Assembly: GCF_902859935.1 (NCBI RefSeq)
Contig: NZ_CADIKI010000011.1
Coordinates: forward strand, 1-64,000
Direction of reading: 5' to 3'
Length of the DNA stretch: 64,000 nucleotides
Source: Paraburkholderia fynbosensis
Lineage (GTDB): Bacteria > Pseudomonadota > Gammaproteobacteria > Burkholderiales > Burkholderiaceae
A model generated the notes under the pieces. It saw nothing but the letters and a program-made list of their open reading frames with translations. It was not told the DNA's origin and searched no databases. The translations under genes were made by a program, and so were the position numbers. Positions 43,494-50,911 of the stretch are shown here, piece by piece; position 1 is the stretch's first letter, and each line of letters starts with the position of its first letter.

Positions 43494-44167
43494 GCTTCTT
43501 CTCCGATCCGGCGCGTTTGCAGTTGGTGATACTTGAACTGCTTGCGAGCCTCGACCAGACGCATACCTGTTGCAACCGCCTCACGGATTGCCTTCTCGGC
43601 TGCATCGATTTCTTCAGCGGCAGCAAGCACGCGCTCTTCGTGTTCTTGCGGAATCGAGATCACGCCGTCAGCGTCACCGCGCAGCAAGTCTCCCGGAGCG
43701 ACACGCACGTTACCGATATTCACCGGGACGTTGGTGGCTTCGACCTGAACGCGGTCCTTGCCCGTTCGCATCCAGTTGTCCTTGGAGAAAACCGGGTAGC
43801 CGAGCGACAGGCAGAGGTGCACGTCGCGGTTGACGCCGTCGATTACGGTACCGGCGATACCACGGCGATGAGCGATCTCGGTGAGGATGTCGCCCCAAAC
43901 CGTTGCGTCTTCGCGACCGCCGTTGTCCAGGACGATGACCGAGCCGGGCGGAACGTCGTCGATGAAGTCACCCACGGTGCCCGCAGGCGATGCGGCCGGC
44001 CCGTAGAGAATTGTGAATGCCCGACCGGCCATACGGAACGAAGAATCACGCGGCTTGATCTTGTAGCACTGACCGTTCAGGCCCAGGCGGTCTAGTGCGT
44101 CGCTCAGAGTGGCCGTTTCGAGTTTCGCTGCGCGCGCAACGTTCTTGTCTTGTTCGATTTCCGACAT
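43490..44167 (-). CDS. RraA/CHA-aldolase family protein (2 of 3)
   Basis: A 225-aa paralogue. FRMAGRAFTILYGPAASPAG, GREDATVWGDILTEIAHRRG, TVIDGVNRDVHLCLSLGYPV and DLLRGDADGVISIPQEH follow the RraA fold. The aldolase-type DGVxRD signature reads DGVNRD, so Arg and Asp are retained. It is sandwiched between two other family members, 2 bases after the upstream one and overlapping the downstream one. Confidence 0.85.
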   Translation of the reverse strand: MSEIEQDKNVARAAKLETATLSDALDRLGLNGQCYKIKPRDSSFRMAGRAFTILYGPAASPAGTVGDFIDDVPPGSVIVLDNGGREDATVWGDILTEIAHRRGIAGTVIDGVNRDVHLCLSLGYPVFSKDNWMRTGKDRVQVEATNVPVNIGNVRVAPGDLLRGDADGVISIPQEHEERVLAAAEEIDAAEKAIREAVATGMRLVEARKQFKYHQLQTRRIGEEA

Positions 44168-44169
44168 GG

Positions 44170-44832
44170 TTAGTCCTTAAGCATAAATTCGTAGTTTCCG
44201 CCCATGACTTCATGGATCGGCGTGCCTGCCAAGACGGCCTTCGCCATCAAGGCTTCGCGTGCCACGATCGATTCGGCAGTCTCGACCACCTTGGCGATGT
44301 TTGCCTGGCTGATGAAGATCACGGCGCTGCTATCGGCGATCACATAGTCGCCGGCTTCTACTACGGCCCCGAACACTTCAACCGGAACATTCACGCCTTT
44401 TTCGACGATACGACCGCGAGCGGTGAGGGCCGTGAACCTGTTTGTGAACACCGCCAGTCCCATCTCGCGGGATTCATCGATATCGCGAACCGGGCCGTCG
44501 GCGATCACGCCAGCGATACCGCGCACCTTGGCGCCCAACGACAGGATGCCGCCCCACGAACCGGCTTCAATACCGGTACGCTGTTCGATGACGATCACAT
44601 CGTCGGAGCCGCCGAGTTCGATCGCGGTGGTGCCCAGATGACGCGGCGGCCCCGGAGGCGGATCGCCAACACCGAGTTTCATCGTAATAACGCGACCGGC
44701 GATGCGCTTCGTGCCCGCGGCTTGGGCGACGCCGCTCACGACGCCGGGCAAGCCGAGTCTGTCGAGTGCGTCGGAGACAGCGCAGCAATCTAACCGGCGA
44801 AGGCGGTGGACATATTCGTCTTTGGGTGCCAT
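44170..44832 (-). CDS. RraA/CHA-aldolase family protein (3 of 3)
   Basis: A 220-aa paralogue, first of the trio to be translated. LDCCAVSDALDRLGLPGVVS, ELGGSDDVIVIEQRTGIEAG, GVIADGPVRDIDESREMGLA and YVIADSSAVIFI are visible. DGPVRD keeps the catalytic Arg-Asp. The N-terminal AVSDALDRLG block is shared with the second copy but not the first, so copies 2 and 3 are closer to each other. It lies 15 bases after the extradiol dioxygenase gene. Confidence 0.85.
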   Translation of the reverse strand: MAPKDEYVHRLRRLDCCAVSDALDRLGLPGVVSGVAQAAGTKRIAGRVITMKLGVGDPPPGPPRHLGTTAIELGGSDDVIVIEQRTGIEAGSWGGILSLGAKVRGIAGVIADGPVRDIDESREMGLAVFTNRFTALTARGRIVEKGVNVPVEVFGAVVEAGDYVIADSSAVIFISQANIAKVVETAESIVAREALMAKAVLAGTPIHEVMGGNYEFMLKD

Positions 44833-44847
44833 ATGTTTGATATTTCC

Positions 44848-45849
44848 TTATTCGGCCTGGGGCTTCCAGTACACAAAGCCCATCGCGTTGCCAGTACCGG
44901 CTTCGCTGCGATAGCACGGAACGTAATCGACCACCGTCATGTCGAAGCCAAGTTCATCCATCATGCCGGCGACGGGAATCCAGTTCTTGATTTCCGAAGT
45001 GCCAGCCTGGAAGATTGCTTCGCCCAACGCGAACACCGGCGTGAGATCGTGTCTCCTCATCGCATCGAGTATCAGATTGTCGATGCGTTCATCGATGACA
45101 AAGTGCGTCAGACCACCGGAGGCGATGACGGCCACGCGTGCGTCCGAATCCCAGGACTCGATTGCGCGAGCAATCGATGCTCCGAAGGCGTGGCAGCGCG
45201 CGACCGACGGCTGATTCGGCGGATAGAACGTATTGACGAACACCGGCACGGTCGGAACGACCTGGTCTTTCATCAACTGGCGGAACACGAAGCCGTATGC
45301 ATGCGGTGTTTCTGTTTCCGACAGGCGGCCGAGAGCGGCCACGTCGAAGTTGTCGGCGATCGCGCTCTTGATGATGTGCTGTGCAAGCTGGGGAACGCCT
45401 TCATGCGTGGCAGCTTCCGGCTTGTAACCCGGCATCGAATGACGTACGCCCGGCGGCATTTGCATCAATTTATCGTGGCTGATCATGTTGTTCACGATCG
45501 TCGGGCCGTGCATGACGCCAAATGCGGGAATGCAATCCGTGGTGAAGATTTCCATCTGATCGTTGCCGACAATGACAACGACGTCAGGTTTCGCTCCAGC
45601 CAGCACGCGCGCCATTTCCTCGATAGCCGCCCTGCATTGAGCATGCCGCTCCTTCCACTTGTCAGGCGTGATCTGAGCCGCGAGGTTTTCGCTACGCCGA
45701 TATTCGACGAGTTCATCGAAGGCCCATTCGCGGCCCTCGAAGTCATGCCTGGTCACTCGATCATCGGGTACGCGAGCGCCCCAGGTCTCAGGTGGCGTGA
45801 TGAGCATGGGACCGTGCGACGTTCCCATTCCCAATACGATTTTTGCCAT
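44848..45849 (-). CDS. Class III extradiol ring-cleavage dioxygenase (LigB-type)
   Basis: A 333-aa protein of the LigB superfamily. The Fe(II) ligand His12 in GMGTSHGPML and VVVIVGNDQMEIFTTDCIPA are present, as are ASGGLTHFVIDERIDN and the C-terminal GFVYWKPQAE. These enzymes open catechol- or gallate-type rings between a hydroxylated and a neighbouring carbon using O2. No LigA-type small subunit is encoded nearby, so it is probably a one-component enzyme. It sits between a LigJ-like hydratase and RraA-type aldolases, which would process the ring-opened product. Confidence 0.88.
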   Translation of the reverse strand: MAKIVLGMGTSHGPMLITPPETWGARVPDDRVTRHDFEGREWAFDELVEYRRSENLAAQITPDKWKERHAQCRAAIEEMARVLAGAKPDVVVIVGNDQMEIFTTDCIPAFGVMHGPTIVNNMISHDKLMQMPPGVRHSMPGYKPEAATHEGVPQLAQHIIKSAIADNFDVAALGRLSETETPHAYGFVFRQLMKDQVVPTVPVFVNTFYPPNQPSVARCHAFGASIARAIESWDSDARVAVIASGGLTHFVIDERIDNLILDAMRRHDLTPVFALGEAIFQAGTSEIKNWIPVAGMMDELGFDMTVVDYVPCYRSEAGTGNAMGFVYWKPQAE

Positions 45850-45875
45850 GATTTAGAGTCCTGTGTGCGACGGGG

Positions 45876-46889
45876 TTATTCGTAGTCCGCGAGGTTCAGC
45901 TTGAAGAAGTCGCGAGCGTTGCCGAAGAAAATCGCATCCTTCTCTGCCTGCGAGAGCCAGTCGAAGCCCTCGATATACGGCTTGATGTCGTCGAAAGTGC
46001 GGCCGGTGTCCGGGTTGATAGCCGAACCCACGCCGGGGCACTCAGCGCCGAACATGCAGCGGTCAGTGCCAACCGTCTTGATCAGCAGACGCAGCGATTC
46101 TTCCGAGTAGAGCACGGTGTCGTAATACAGGTTACGCATGCCGTCGAGGAAGTTGCGGCCGGCGCGCGAAGCGCCCGACTGGAAACGGCCGATCTGATAA
46201 GGAATTGAACCGCCGCCGTGCGACACCATGATCTTCAGAGTCGGGAAGTCCTTGAAGACGTTCGAATTGACGAGGTTGAACACCGCGATCGTTTCTTCGT
46301 TGATGAAGTGAACGGTGTACGGCGAACGTGCCGAGTGCGAGCCGGTAGCGTGGATGTGGGCCGGTACGTCGAGTTCACATAGCTTTTCGTACAGCGGGTA
46401 CCAGTAACGGTCACCGAGACCCGGGGCTTCGACACCGCTGTTTTCGAACGGGTCCGGATTCAGCAGCACGCCCTTGAAGCCGAGTTCCTTGATGCAGCGT
46501 TCGAGTTCCGGCAGTACGACTTCGATCGGGTCGCCCGACACTTGCGGTAGGCCGCCGATACCGACGAACCGCTTCGGCAGCAACTTGACCGTGCGCGAGA
46601 TGATGGTGTTGGTTTCTTCCGTGAACCAGTGCACGAGTTTGCCTGGCTTCTGGTTGTGCATCATCTGGAACGGGCGCGGCGACATCAGCTGGACGTTCGT
46701 GCCGACGCGGTCGAGCATGTCGAGGTGGCCTACGGGCGCCATTTCCTTCTTGTTGGCGTAGTGCAGGATTTCTTCGTCGGTCACTTCCGGCATCTTGCGA
46801 CCGTGTTCGCCGCGATGCGACAGAATGTGTGCCTTATAGACCCACAATTCCGCGGGTGCGCTGACGTGACCGTGGCAATCGATAATCAC
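45876..46889 (-). CDS. Amidohydrolase-family protein, 4-oxalomesaconate hydratase (LigJ)-like
   Basis: A 337-aa TIM-barrel metal enzyme of the ACMSD/LigJ branch. The start MIIDCHGHVSAPAELWVY has the His-x-His metal motif in the same context as LigJ. LGFKGVLLNPDP, DRYWYPLYEKLCELDVPAHI, PTLKIMVSHGGGSIPYQIGR and FGAECPGVGSAINPDTGRTF follow the LigJ pattern closely. LigJ hydrates 4-oxalomesaconate to 4-carboxy-4-hydroxy-2-oxoadipate in the gallate/protocatechuate-4,5 pathway. Gene order (LigB, LigJ, RraA-type aldolases) supports the same role here. Confidence 0.82.
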   Translation of the reverse strand: MIIDCHGHVSAPAELWVYKAHILSHRGEHGRKMPEVTDEEILHYANKKEMAPVGHLDMLDRVGTNVQLMSPRPFQMMHNQKPGKLVHWFTEETNTIISRTVKLLPKRFVGIGGLPQVSGDPIEVVLPELERCIKELGFKGVLLNPDPFENSGVEAPGLGDRYWYPLYEKLCELDVPAHIHATGSHSARSPYTVHFINEETIAVFNLVNSNVFKDFPTLKIMVSHGGGSIPYQIGRFQSGASRAGRNFLDGMRNLYYDTVLYSEESLRLLIKTVGTDRCMFGAECPGVGSAINPDTGRTFDDIKPYIEGFDWLSQAEKDAIFFGNARDFFKLNLADYE

Positions 46890-46937
46890 TTACTTGTCTC
46901 CTAAATTAACGTGTGCCGATAGGCACGCCCATGCTTC

Positions 46938-47894
46938 TTAAAGATCGAGGACGAGACGATCGCCCTTGCATCCGGAACAGCAGATAATCATCGTCTTGTT
47001 CGAAGCCTTCTCCGGCTCCGAGAGAATGGCGTCGCGGTGGTCCGGCTCGCCTTCCAGCACGCGGACTTCACATGCACCGCATACGCCTTCTTCACACGAA
47101 TACGAAATCGGTATGCCGGCTTCACGCACGACGTTGAGAATCGTTTTGCCCTGCGGGACCGTCAACGTCTTGCCGCTCTTGCGCAGTTCAACGACGAAGT
47201 TGCCATCGAGTGCGGCTTCGTGTTTGGCACTGAAGTACTCGATGTGGACCTGTTCCGGGGGTAACGTGGCGCAGGCCTTTTCGAATGCCTCGAGCATGGG
47301 GCCGGGGCCGCAGCAGTAGAAGTGGGCCGACGCTGGTTCCTGCTTCACGACGTCCGCGATATTGAGGAATGTGCCGACTTCGGCATCGACGTGAACGACC
47401 GCACCTTCGAACGTCTTCAATTCTTCGGCGTAGGCGACGTCAACCCGGTCGCGGCACGAATAATAGATACGCGGCGACTTTCCGATTTCCTTCAGGCGAC
47501 GCGCCATGCACAGAATCGGCGTGATTCCGATACCTCCGGCAACCAGAACCGTATGTTCAGCGTCTTCGTCGAGGGGGAAATTGTTGCGTGGGGTTTCGAC
47601 CTGCACGAGGTCGCCGACACGCATCGTTTCGTGGATATAGCGGGAGCCACCACGCGACTGCGGGTCGAGTTTGACGCCGATGACGTACGAACGCTGCGTC
47701 AGGCTATTGCTGGACTCAAGGAGGGAGTACTGACGCGTCAATCCGTTCGGCAGGATCAGTGCGACGTGCGAACCCGCGTCGGCGGCGGGCAGACGCTCGC
47801 CTTCGGGGTCTTCAAATGTCAGAGCCAGCGTGTTGCGCGCCAGGTACTGACTCGCTGTTAGGCGCAGAGTCCTCAAATCATTAACTTCAGTCAT
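46938..47894 (-). CDS. PDR/VanB-family oxygenase reductase
   Basis: A 318-aa three-domain reductase: a flavin domain (RQYSLLE), an NAD domain (LVAGGIGITPILCMARRL) and a C-terminal plant-type [2Fe-2S] ferredoxin (YSCEEGVCGACEVRVLEG, last Cys in ICCSG). Start at MTEVNDLRTLRL, directly after GGAGGTGAC; the longer frame to 47957 has no such RBS. It passes electrons from NAD(P)H to a Rieske oxygenase. Two Rieske oxygenases lie in the divergent operons (50912 and 55228), and this is the only reductase in the window, so it may serve both. It heads the leftward operon. Confidence 0.92.
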   Translation of the reverse strand: MTEVNDLRTLRLTASQYLARNTLALTFEDPEGERLPAADAGSHVALILPNGLTRQYSLLESSNSLTQRSYVIGVKLDPQSRGGSRYIHETMRVGDLVQVETPRNNFPLDEDAEHTVLVAGGIGITPILCMARRLKEIGKSPRIYYSCRDRVDVAYAEELKTFEGAVVHVDAEVGTFLNIADVVKQEPASAHFYCCGPGPMLEAFEKACATLPPEQVHIEYFSAKHEAALDGNFVVELRKSGKTLTVPQGKTILNVVREAGIPISYSCEEGVCGACEVRVLEGEPDHRDAILSEPEKASNKTMIICCSGCKGDRLVLDL

Positions 47895-48021
47895 GTCACC
47901 TCCAAAATCGTAGAGCGCGCGGAACCCCGTAAATGGTGCGCAAGCATCACACATCACGCTTCCTCAGGTCCCGGCTTGTTGCATCGCAATCACCAATCAT
48001 CGAAAGTTTCTCTCAACCCGT

Positions 48022-48050
48022 TTGACGTGTAATTCTTTTTTGCATATTAT
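48022..48050 (+). promoter_or_regulatory. Rightward promoter of the catabolic island
   Basis: -35 TTGACG (48022-48027), a 17-base spacer and -10 TATTAT (48045-48050). It would start transcription near 48057 toward the BNR-repeat gene at 48132. The -10 lies inside the candidate operator 48042-48054. Confidence 0.6.
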
Positions 48051-48054
48051 TTCG
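48042..48054 (-). promoter_or_regulatory. Candidate island operator, copy 4
   Basis: Minus-strand CGAAATAATATGC. It overlaps the -10 elements of both divergent promoters, so one bound repressor could block both operons. Confidence 0.45.
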
Positions 48055-48074
48055 GCTAGATAGAAAAAAGTCAA
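48046..48074 (-). promoter_or_regulatory. Leftward promoter of the catabolic island
   Basis: Read leftward: -35 TTGACT (48074-48069), a 17-base spacer and -10 AATAAT (48051-48046). It drives the VanB-type reductase operon starting at 47894. It shares its -10 with the rightward promoter. Confidence 0.55.
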
Positions 48075-48131
48075 AGGCTCTTCGGAGCAAAACAGGCGAC
48101 ATCACATGGGGTATTCCCTTACGGAGGAGAA

Positions 48132-49274
48132 ATGATCGCAGTTCTGACCACCAACGGTGGGACCGTTACGCACGGCGATGGCGCGGCAACGACGCTTCTG
48201 GTTGCTACGATTGGCGGCATGCTCGTGTTCGAGCGCGCGGACATCAGCGCCCCGTGGAAACTAACGCGCAAGACGCTGGAAGATCGCCACGTGAGCGCAT
48301 TGCTCCATGTTCCGGATGCGGGCCTGCTGTTCGCGGGCGCACACGGCCAGGGCAGTCTCGTGGTCTCGAAGGATCTGGGCGTGACGTGGGAACCGGCCAA
48401 CAATGGCCTGAACAGCACGCATATCTATACGCTGGCGCAGCAGAAGCGCGACGGTAAGACTGTCCTGTTCCTGGGCACCGAGCCCTCCGCGCTTTATCGC
48501 AGCGACGATCTGGGTGCTTCATGGGTCGAGATTCCCGAAATGATGACGGTGCCGGACCAGGACAAGTGGACGTTTCCGCCTCCCCCGCATATTGCACACG
48601 TCAAGAACATTACGTTTCACCCGGCCGAGCCGGAAACGCTCTATGTCTGTATTGAGCAGGGCGCACTGCTCAAGACCACCGACGACGGCAAGACGTGGAC
48701 CGAGCCACGTTCGTACGAGTCGGAAAACGACAAGTTCTATCACGACAACCATCGCGTGCTGATTCGCCCGTCGAATCCGAAGCAGATGTTTATGTGTGGC
48801 GGAGAAGGCCTGCACTACAGCGCAGACGCCGGCGAAACGTGGGTTCACTTGATGACGCGCCAAGACCTTATCGGCTATCCCGACGCCATGTTCATCGACC
48901 CACGTGACGAAAATGTTCTGTATCTGGGCGGTCCGGGCAACGCGCCGCGTGATTGGGGCGCCCGCAAGTCGGCGAACGCAACTGTTATCAGGAGCACCGA
49001 TGGCGGTGTTACCTGGGCACATATGCGCAATGGTCTGCCCGAGGAAGTGATCGGCAACATCGAGGGCATGGGTCTCTACCATTGGGATGACAAGATCATG
49101 CTCATCGCCGGTACGGCAACGGGCGAAATCTATGCGACGGAAAACGATGTCGAAAGCTGGTACGTCGTTTCAGACGATGTTCCGCCGATCTCGAAGGGCG
49201 GTCACTATCGCTGGTTCCTCGACGCGAAGGAACGTTTAAACGTCGAAGACCGTTACGGTCGCAACGAACACTGA
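48132..49274 (+). CDS. BNR/sialidase-like beta-propeller protein
   Basis: A 380-aa protein with several BNR (Asp-box) repeats: VSKDLGVTWEPANNG, YRSDDLGASWVEIPE, KTTDDGKTWTEPRS, YSADAGETWVHLMT and RSTDGGVTWAHMRNG. These give a 6-7-bladed beta-propeller like sialidases or Ycf48/HCF136 assembly factors. No signal peptide is visible, so it is probably cytoplasmic. Sialidase catalytic residues are not evident. GGAGGAGAA precedes ATG 48132. Being first in an aromatic-degradation operon is odd; it may be a lactonase or an assembly factor for a neighbouring metalloenzyme (speculation). Confidence 0.75.
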   Translation: MIAVLTTNGGTVTHGDGAATTLLVATIGGMLVFERADISAPWKLTRKTLEDRHVSALLHVPDAGLLFAGAHGQGSLVVSKDLGVTWEPANNGLNSTHIYTLAQQKRDGKTVLFLGTEPSALYRSDDLGASWVEIPEMMTVPDQDKWTFPPPPHIAHVKNITFHPAEPETLYVCIEQGALLKTTDDGKTWTEPRSYESENDKFYHDNHRVLIRPSNPKQMFMCGGEGLHYSADAGETWVHLMTRQDLIGYPDAMFIDPRDENVLYLGGPGNAPRDWGARKSANATVIRSTDGGVTWAHMRNGLPEEVIGNIEGMGLYHWDDKIMLIAGTATGEIYATENDVESWYVVSDDVPPISKGGHYRWFLDAKERLNVEDRYGRNEH

Positions 49275-49346
49275 CCGATTGATAAACAGAATCATTCTGC
49301 GCGCCGAGCCTTGTTCCACGGCGGCAAGTTCTACCAGGAGAATGTC

Positions 49347-50531
49347 TTGAGCCGTATTAACAGCCGCGAGGATGCCCTTGATATCGCCCGTGGTTTGCAT
49401 GATGTGATTCGTTCGCGCGTCAAGCAGACCGAAACCGATCGCGTCGTGCCTAAAGAAACGATCGACGCACTGCGTGATTCGGGTCTCTTCAACATCATGA
49501 CGCCGAAATCGTTTGGCGGTTCCGAATTGGGCTTTACGACGCTCGTCGAAGTGACGTCGGAAATCGCATCGGCCTGTGGCTCTACGGGTTGGGTGTTCGG
49601 CGTTTTGGCCGGTCACAGCTGGATGTTGAATCTGTTTCCGTTGCGGGCGCAGCAGGACGTGCTTGGCGAAGGCCACGCATTGACGGCAACCGTGTTCCGC
49701 CTGGGCGGCACGGTGACCGAAGTGGACGGCGGCTACAAGCTCGTGAATGGCGATGGCCGCTTCTGTTCGGGTATCGACCACGTGCAGTGGGTCATCATCG
49801 GAAACGCTGTGCAGCGTCCGGACGGCCCGCCTGAGCCGCGTTTCTTCGTGATTCCGCGCTCGGATATCGAAATCGTCGATGACTGGCACACCGCTGGCCT
49901 GCGTGGCACGGGCAGCCGCACGATCAAGGTCGCGGAAGCGTTCATTCCGAAGCATCGTTCGGTGGCGGTCAAGGACATGATGACGGGCGACGTCGAAGGC
50001 GCTGACGCAATGCGCGCCCCCATCTACCGGATGCCGTTCCAGAACGTCACGCCGTTCTCGCTCGTCGGTGCGCCGCTGGGCATCGCGCGCGCGGCGCTCC
50101 GTTCGTTTGGCGAGGGTTTGGCGCCGCGTCTGCACGCCATGCCGGCCGAACAGATGGCGGAACAGTCGGCAACCATCGAGCGCCTCGCCCATGCGACGGC
50201 GGATCTCGACGCGGCCTATGCGTTGATTCTCGAAGACACACGCCGCATCGATACGGCAGAAAGCGCGCAATCGCTGACAGCACTCGAATGGTCGCGCATT
50301 CCGCGCGATTGGGCCTATTCGGCTCAAACCGCTCGTCGCGCGGCCAACAGTGTGTTTGAAGCCGCCGGTGGCACCAGCATTTACAACGCGTCGGATCTTC
50401 AACGTATCTGGCGCGACGTCAATTCCGCCGCACAGCACTTCGCGTTCACGTGGGATTCGGCGCTGACGGCCTTTGGCCGTCAGGCGCTCGGCCTCCCATC
50501 TTCGCAGTTCGGTCCTGGTCCCAAAAAATAA
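49347..50531 (+). CDS. Flavin-dependent monooxygenase (acyl-CoA dehydrogenase fold)
   Basis: A 394-aa protein starting at TTG 49347 after CAGGAG; a start at 49311 lacks an RBS. RDSGLFNIMTPKSFGGSELG, SACGSTGWVFGVLAGHSWML and WHTAGLRGTGSRTIKV match group D two-component monooxygenases (HpaB/HsaA/DszC-like). The C-terminal helical domain resembles acyl-CoA dehydrogenases (AANSVFEAAGGTSIYNASDL). It hydroxylates an aromatic or heteroaromatic ring with reduced flavin from a separate reductase, most likely the protein encoded at 42179. Confidence 0.88.
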   Translation: MSRINSREDALDIARGLHDVIRSRVKQTETDRVVPKETIDALRDSGLFNIMTPKSFGGSELGFTTLVEVTSEIASACGSTGWVFGVLAGHSWMLNLFPLRAQQDVLGEGHALTATVFRLGGTVTEVDGGYKLVNGDGRFCSGIDHVQWVIIGNAVQRPDGPPEPRFFVIPRSDIEIVDDWHTAGLRGTGSRTIKVAEAFIPKHRSVAVKDMMTGDVEGADAMRAPIYRMPFQNVTPFSLVGAPLGIARAALRSFGEGLAPRLHAMPAEQMAEQSATIERLAHATADLDAAYALILEDTRRIDTAESAQSLTALEWSRIPRDWAYSAQTARRAANSVFEAAGGTSIYNASDLQRIWRDVNSAAQHFAFTWDSALTAFGRQALGLPSSQFGPGPKK

Positions 50532-50540
50532 GGCCTCGCT

Positions 50541-50846
50541 ATGCACGTAGATGATGTTCATACGATCGAAGATTACTCGCCGCAAACGCTGCGTGAACTG
50601 ATCGGGCGCGTGGAGAAGTCGCGTACGTTCGAACAGATGATTTACCGCGAATCCGAACTAGACGAAGTCTGGCGGTTGCTCGATAGCGACATCCTGACCA
50701 CTGAACGGAAGGGCTCAAATGTGCCGGAACTGGAGAACCTCGTTGCGCTGCGCAAAATGATTGTCGAAGCGCACGATTTCATTGGCAACGACAGCAACAC
50801 CGTAGACGCGCGTGATCGACTGCTGAAGGCCGTCGAACTCGTTTAA
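50541..50846 (+). CDS. Unknown 101-aa helical protein
   Basis: A 101-aa acidic protein, predicted mostly helical (SPQTLRELIGRVEKSRTFEQ, ELENLVALRKMIVEAHDFIG). It lies 9 bases after the monooxygenase stop and 65 before a Rieske oxygenase gene, so it belongs to the operon. It does not match LigA (the small extradiol subunit) or a ferredoxin, as no Cys motif is present. A small subunit or chaperone of one of the neighbouring enzymes is possible. Confidence 0.7.
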   Translation: MHVDDVHTIEDYSPQTLRELIGRVEKSRTFEQMIYRESELDEVWRLLDSDILTTERKGSNVPELENLVALRKMIVEAHDFIGNDSNTVDARDRLLKAVELV

Positions 50847-50851
50847 GGCTA

Positions 50852-50874
50852 GTGGGGAGAGCAGGTCTCTCCCA
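50852..50874 (+). promoter_or_regulatory. Intercistronic hairpin
   Basis: GTGGGGAGAG pairs with CTCTCCCAC (one bulged G) around a short loop, between the 101-aa gene and the Rieske gene. No U-tract is present. It probably affects mRNA stability or differential expression. Confidence 0.45.
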
Positions 50875-50911
50875 CACATATTCATAGATAAAGAAATTTA
50901 GGAGCAAGCCC

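Noticed and set aside
49236..50585. 449-codon minus-strand frame opposite the flavin monooxygenase
   Set aside because: Antisense shadow; Arg/His-rich with no motif.
50541..50846. LigA-type small subunit of the extradiol dioxygenase
   Set aside because: The conserved LigA blocks are not visible and the gene is in the opposite operon from the LigB-type gene; kept as unknown.
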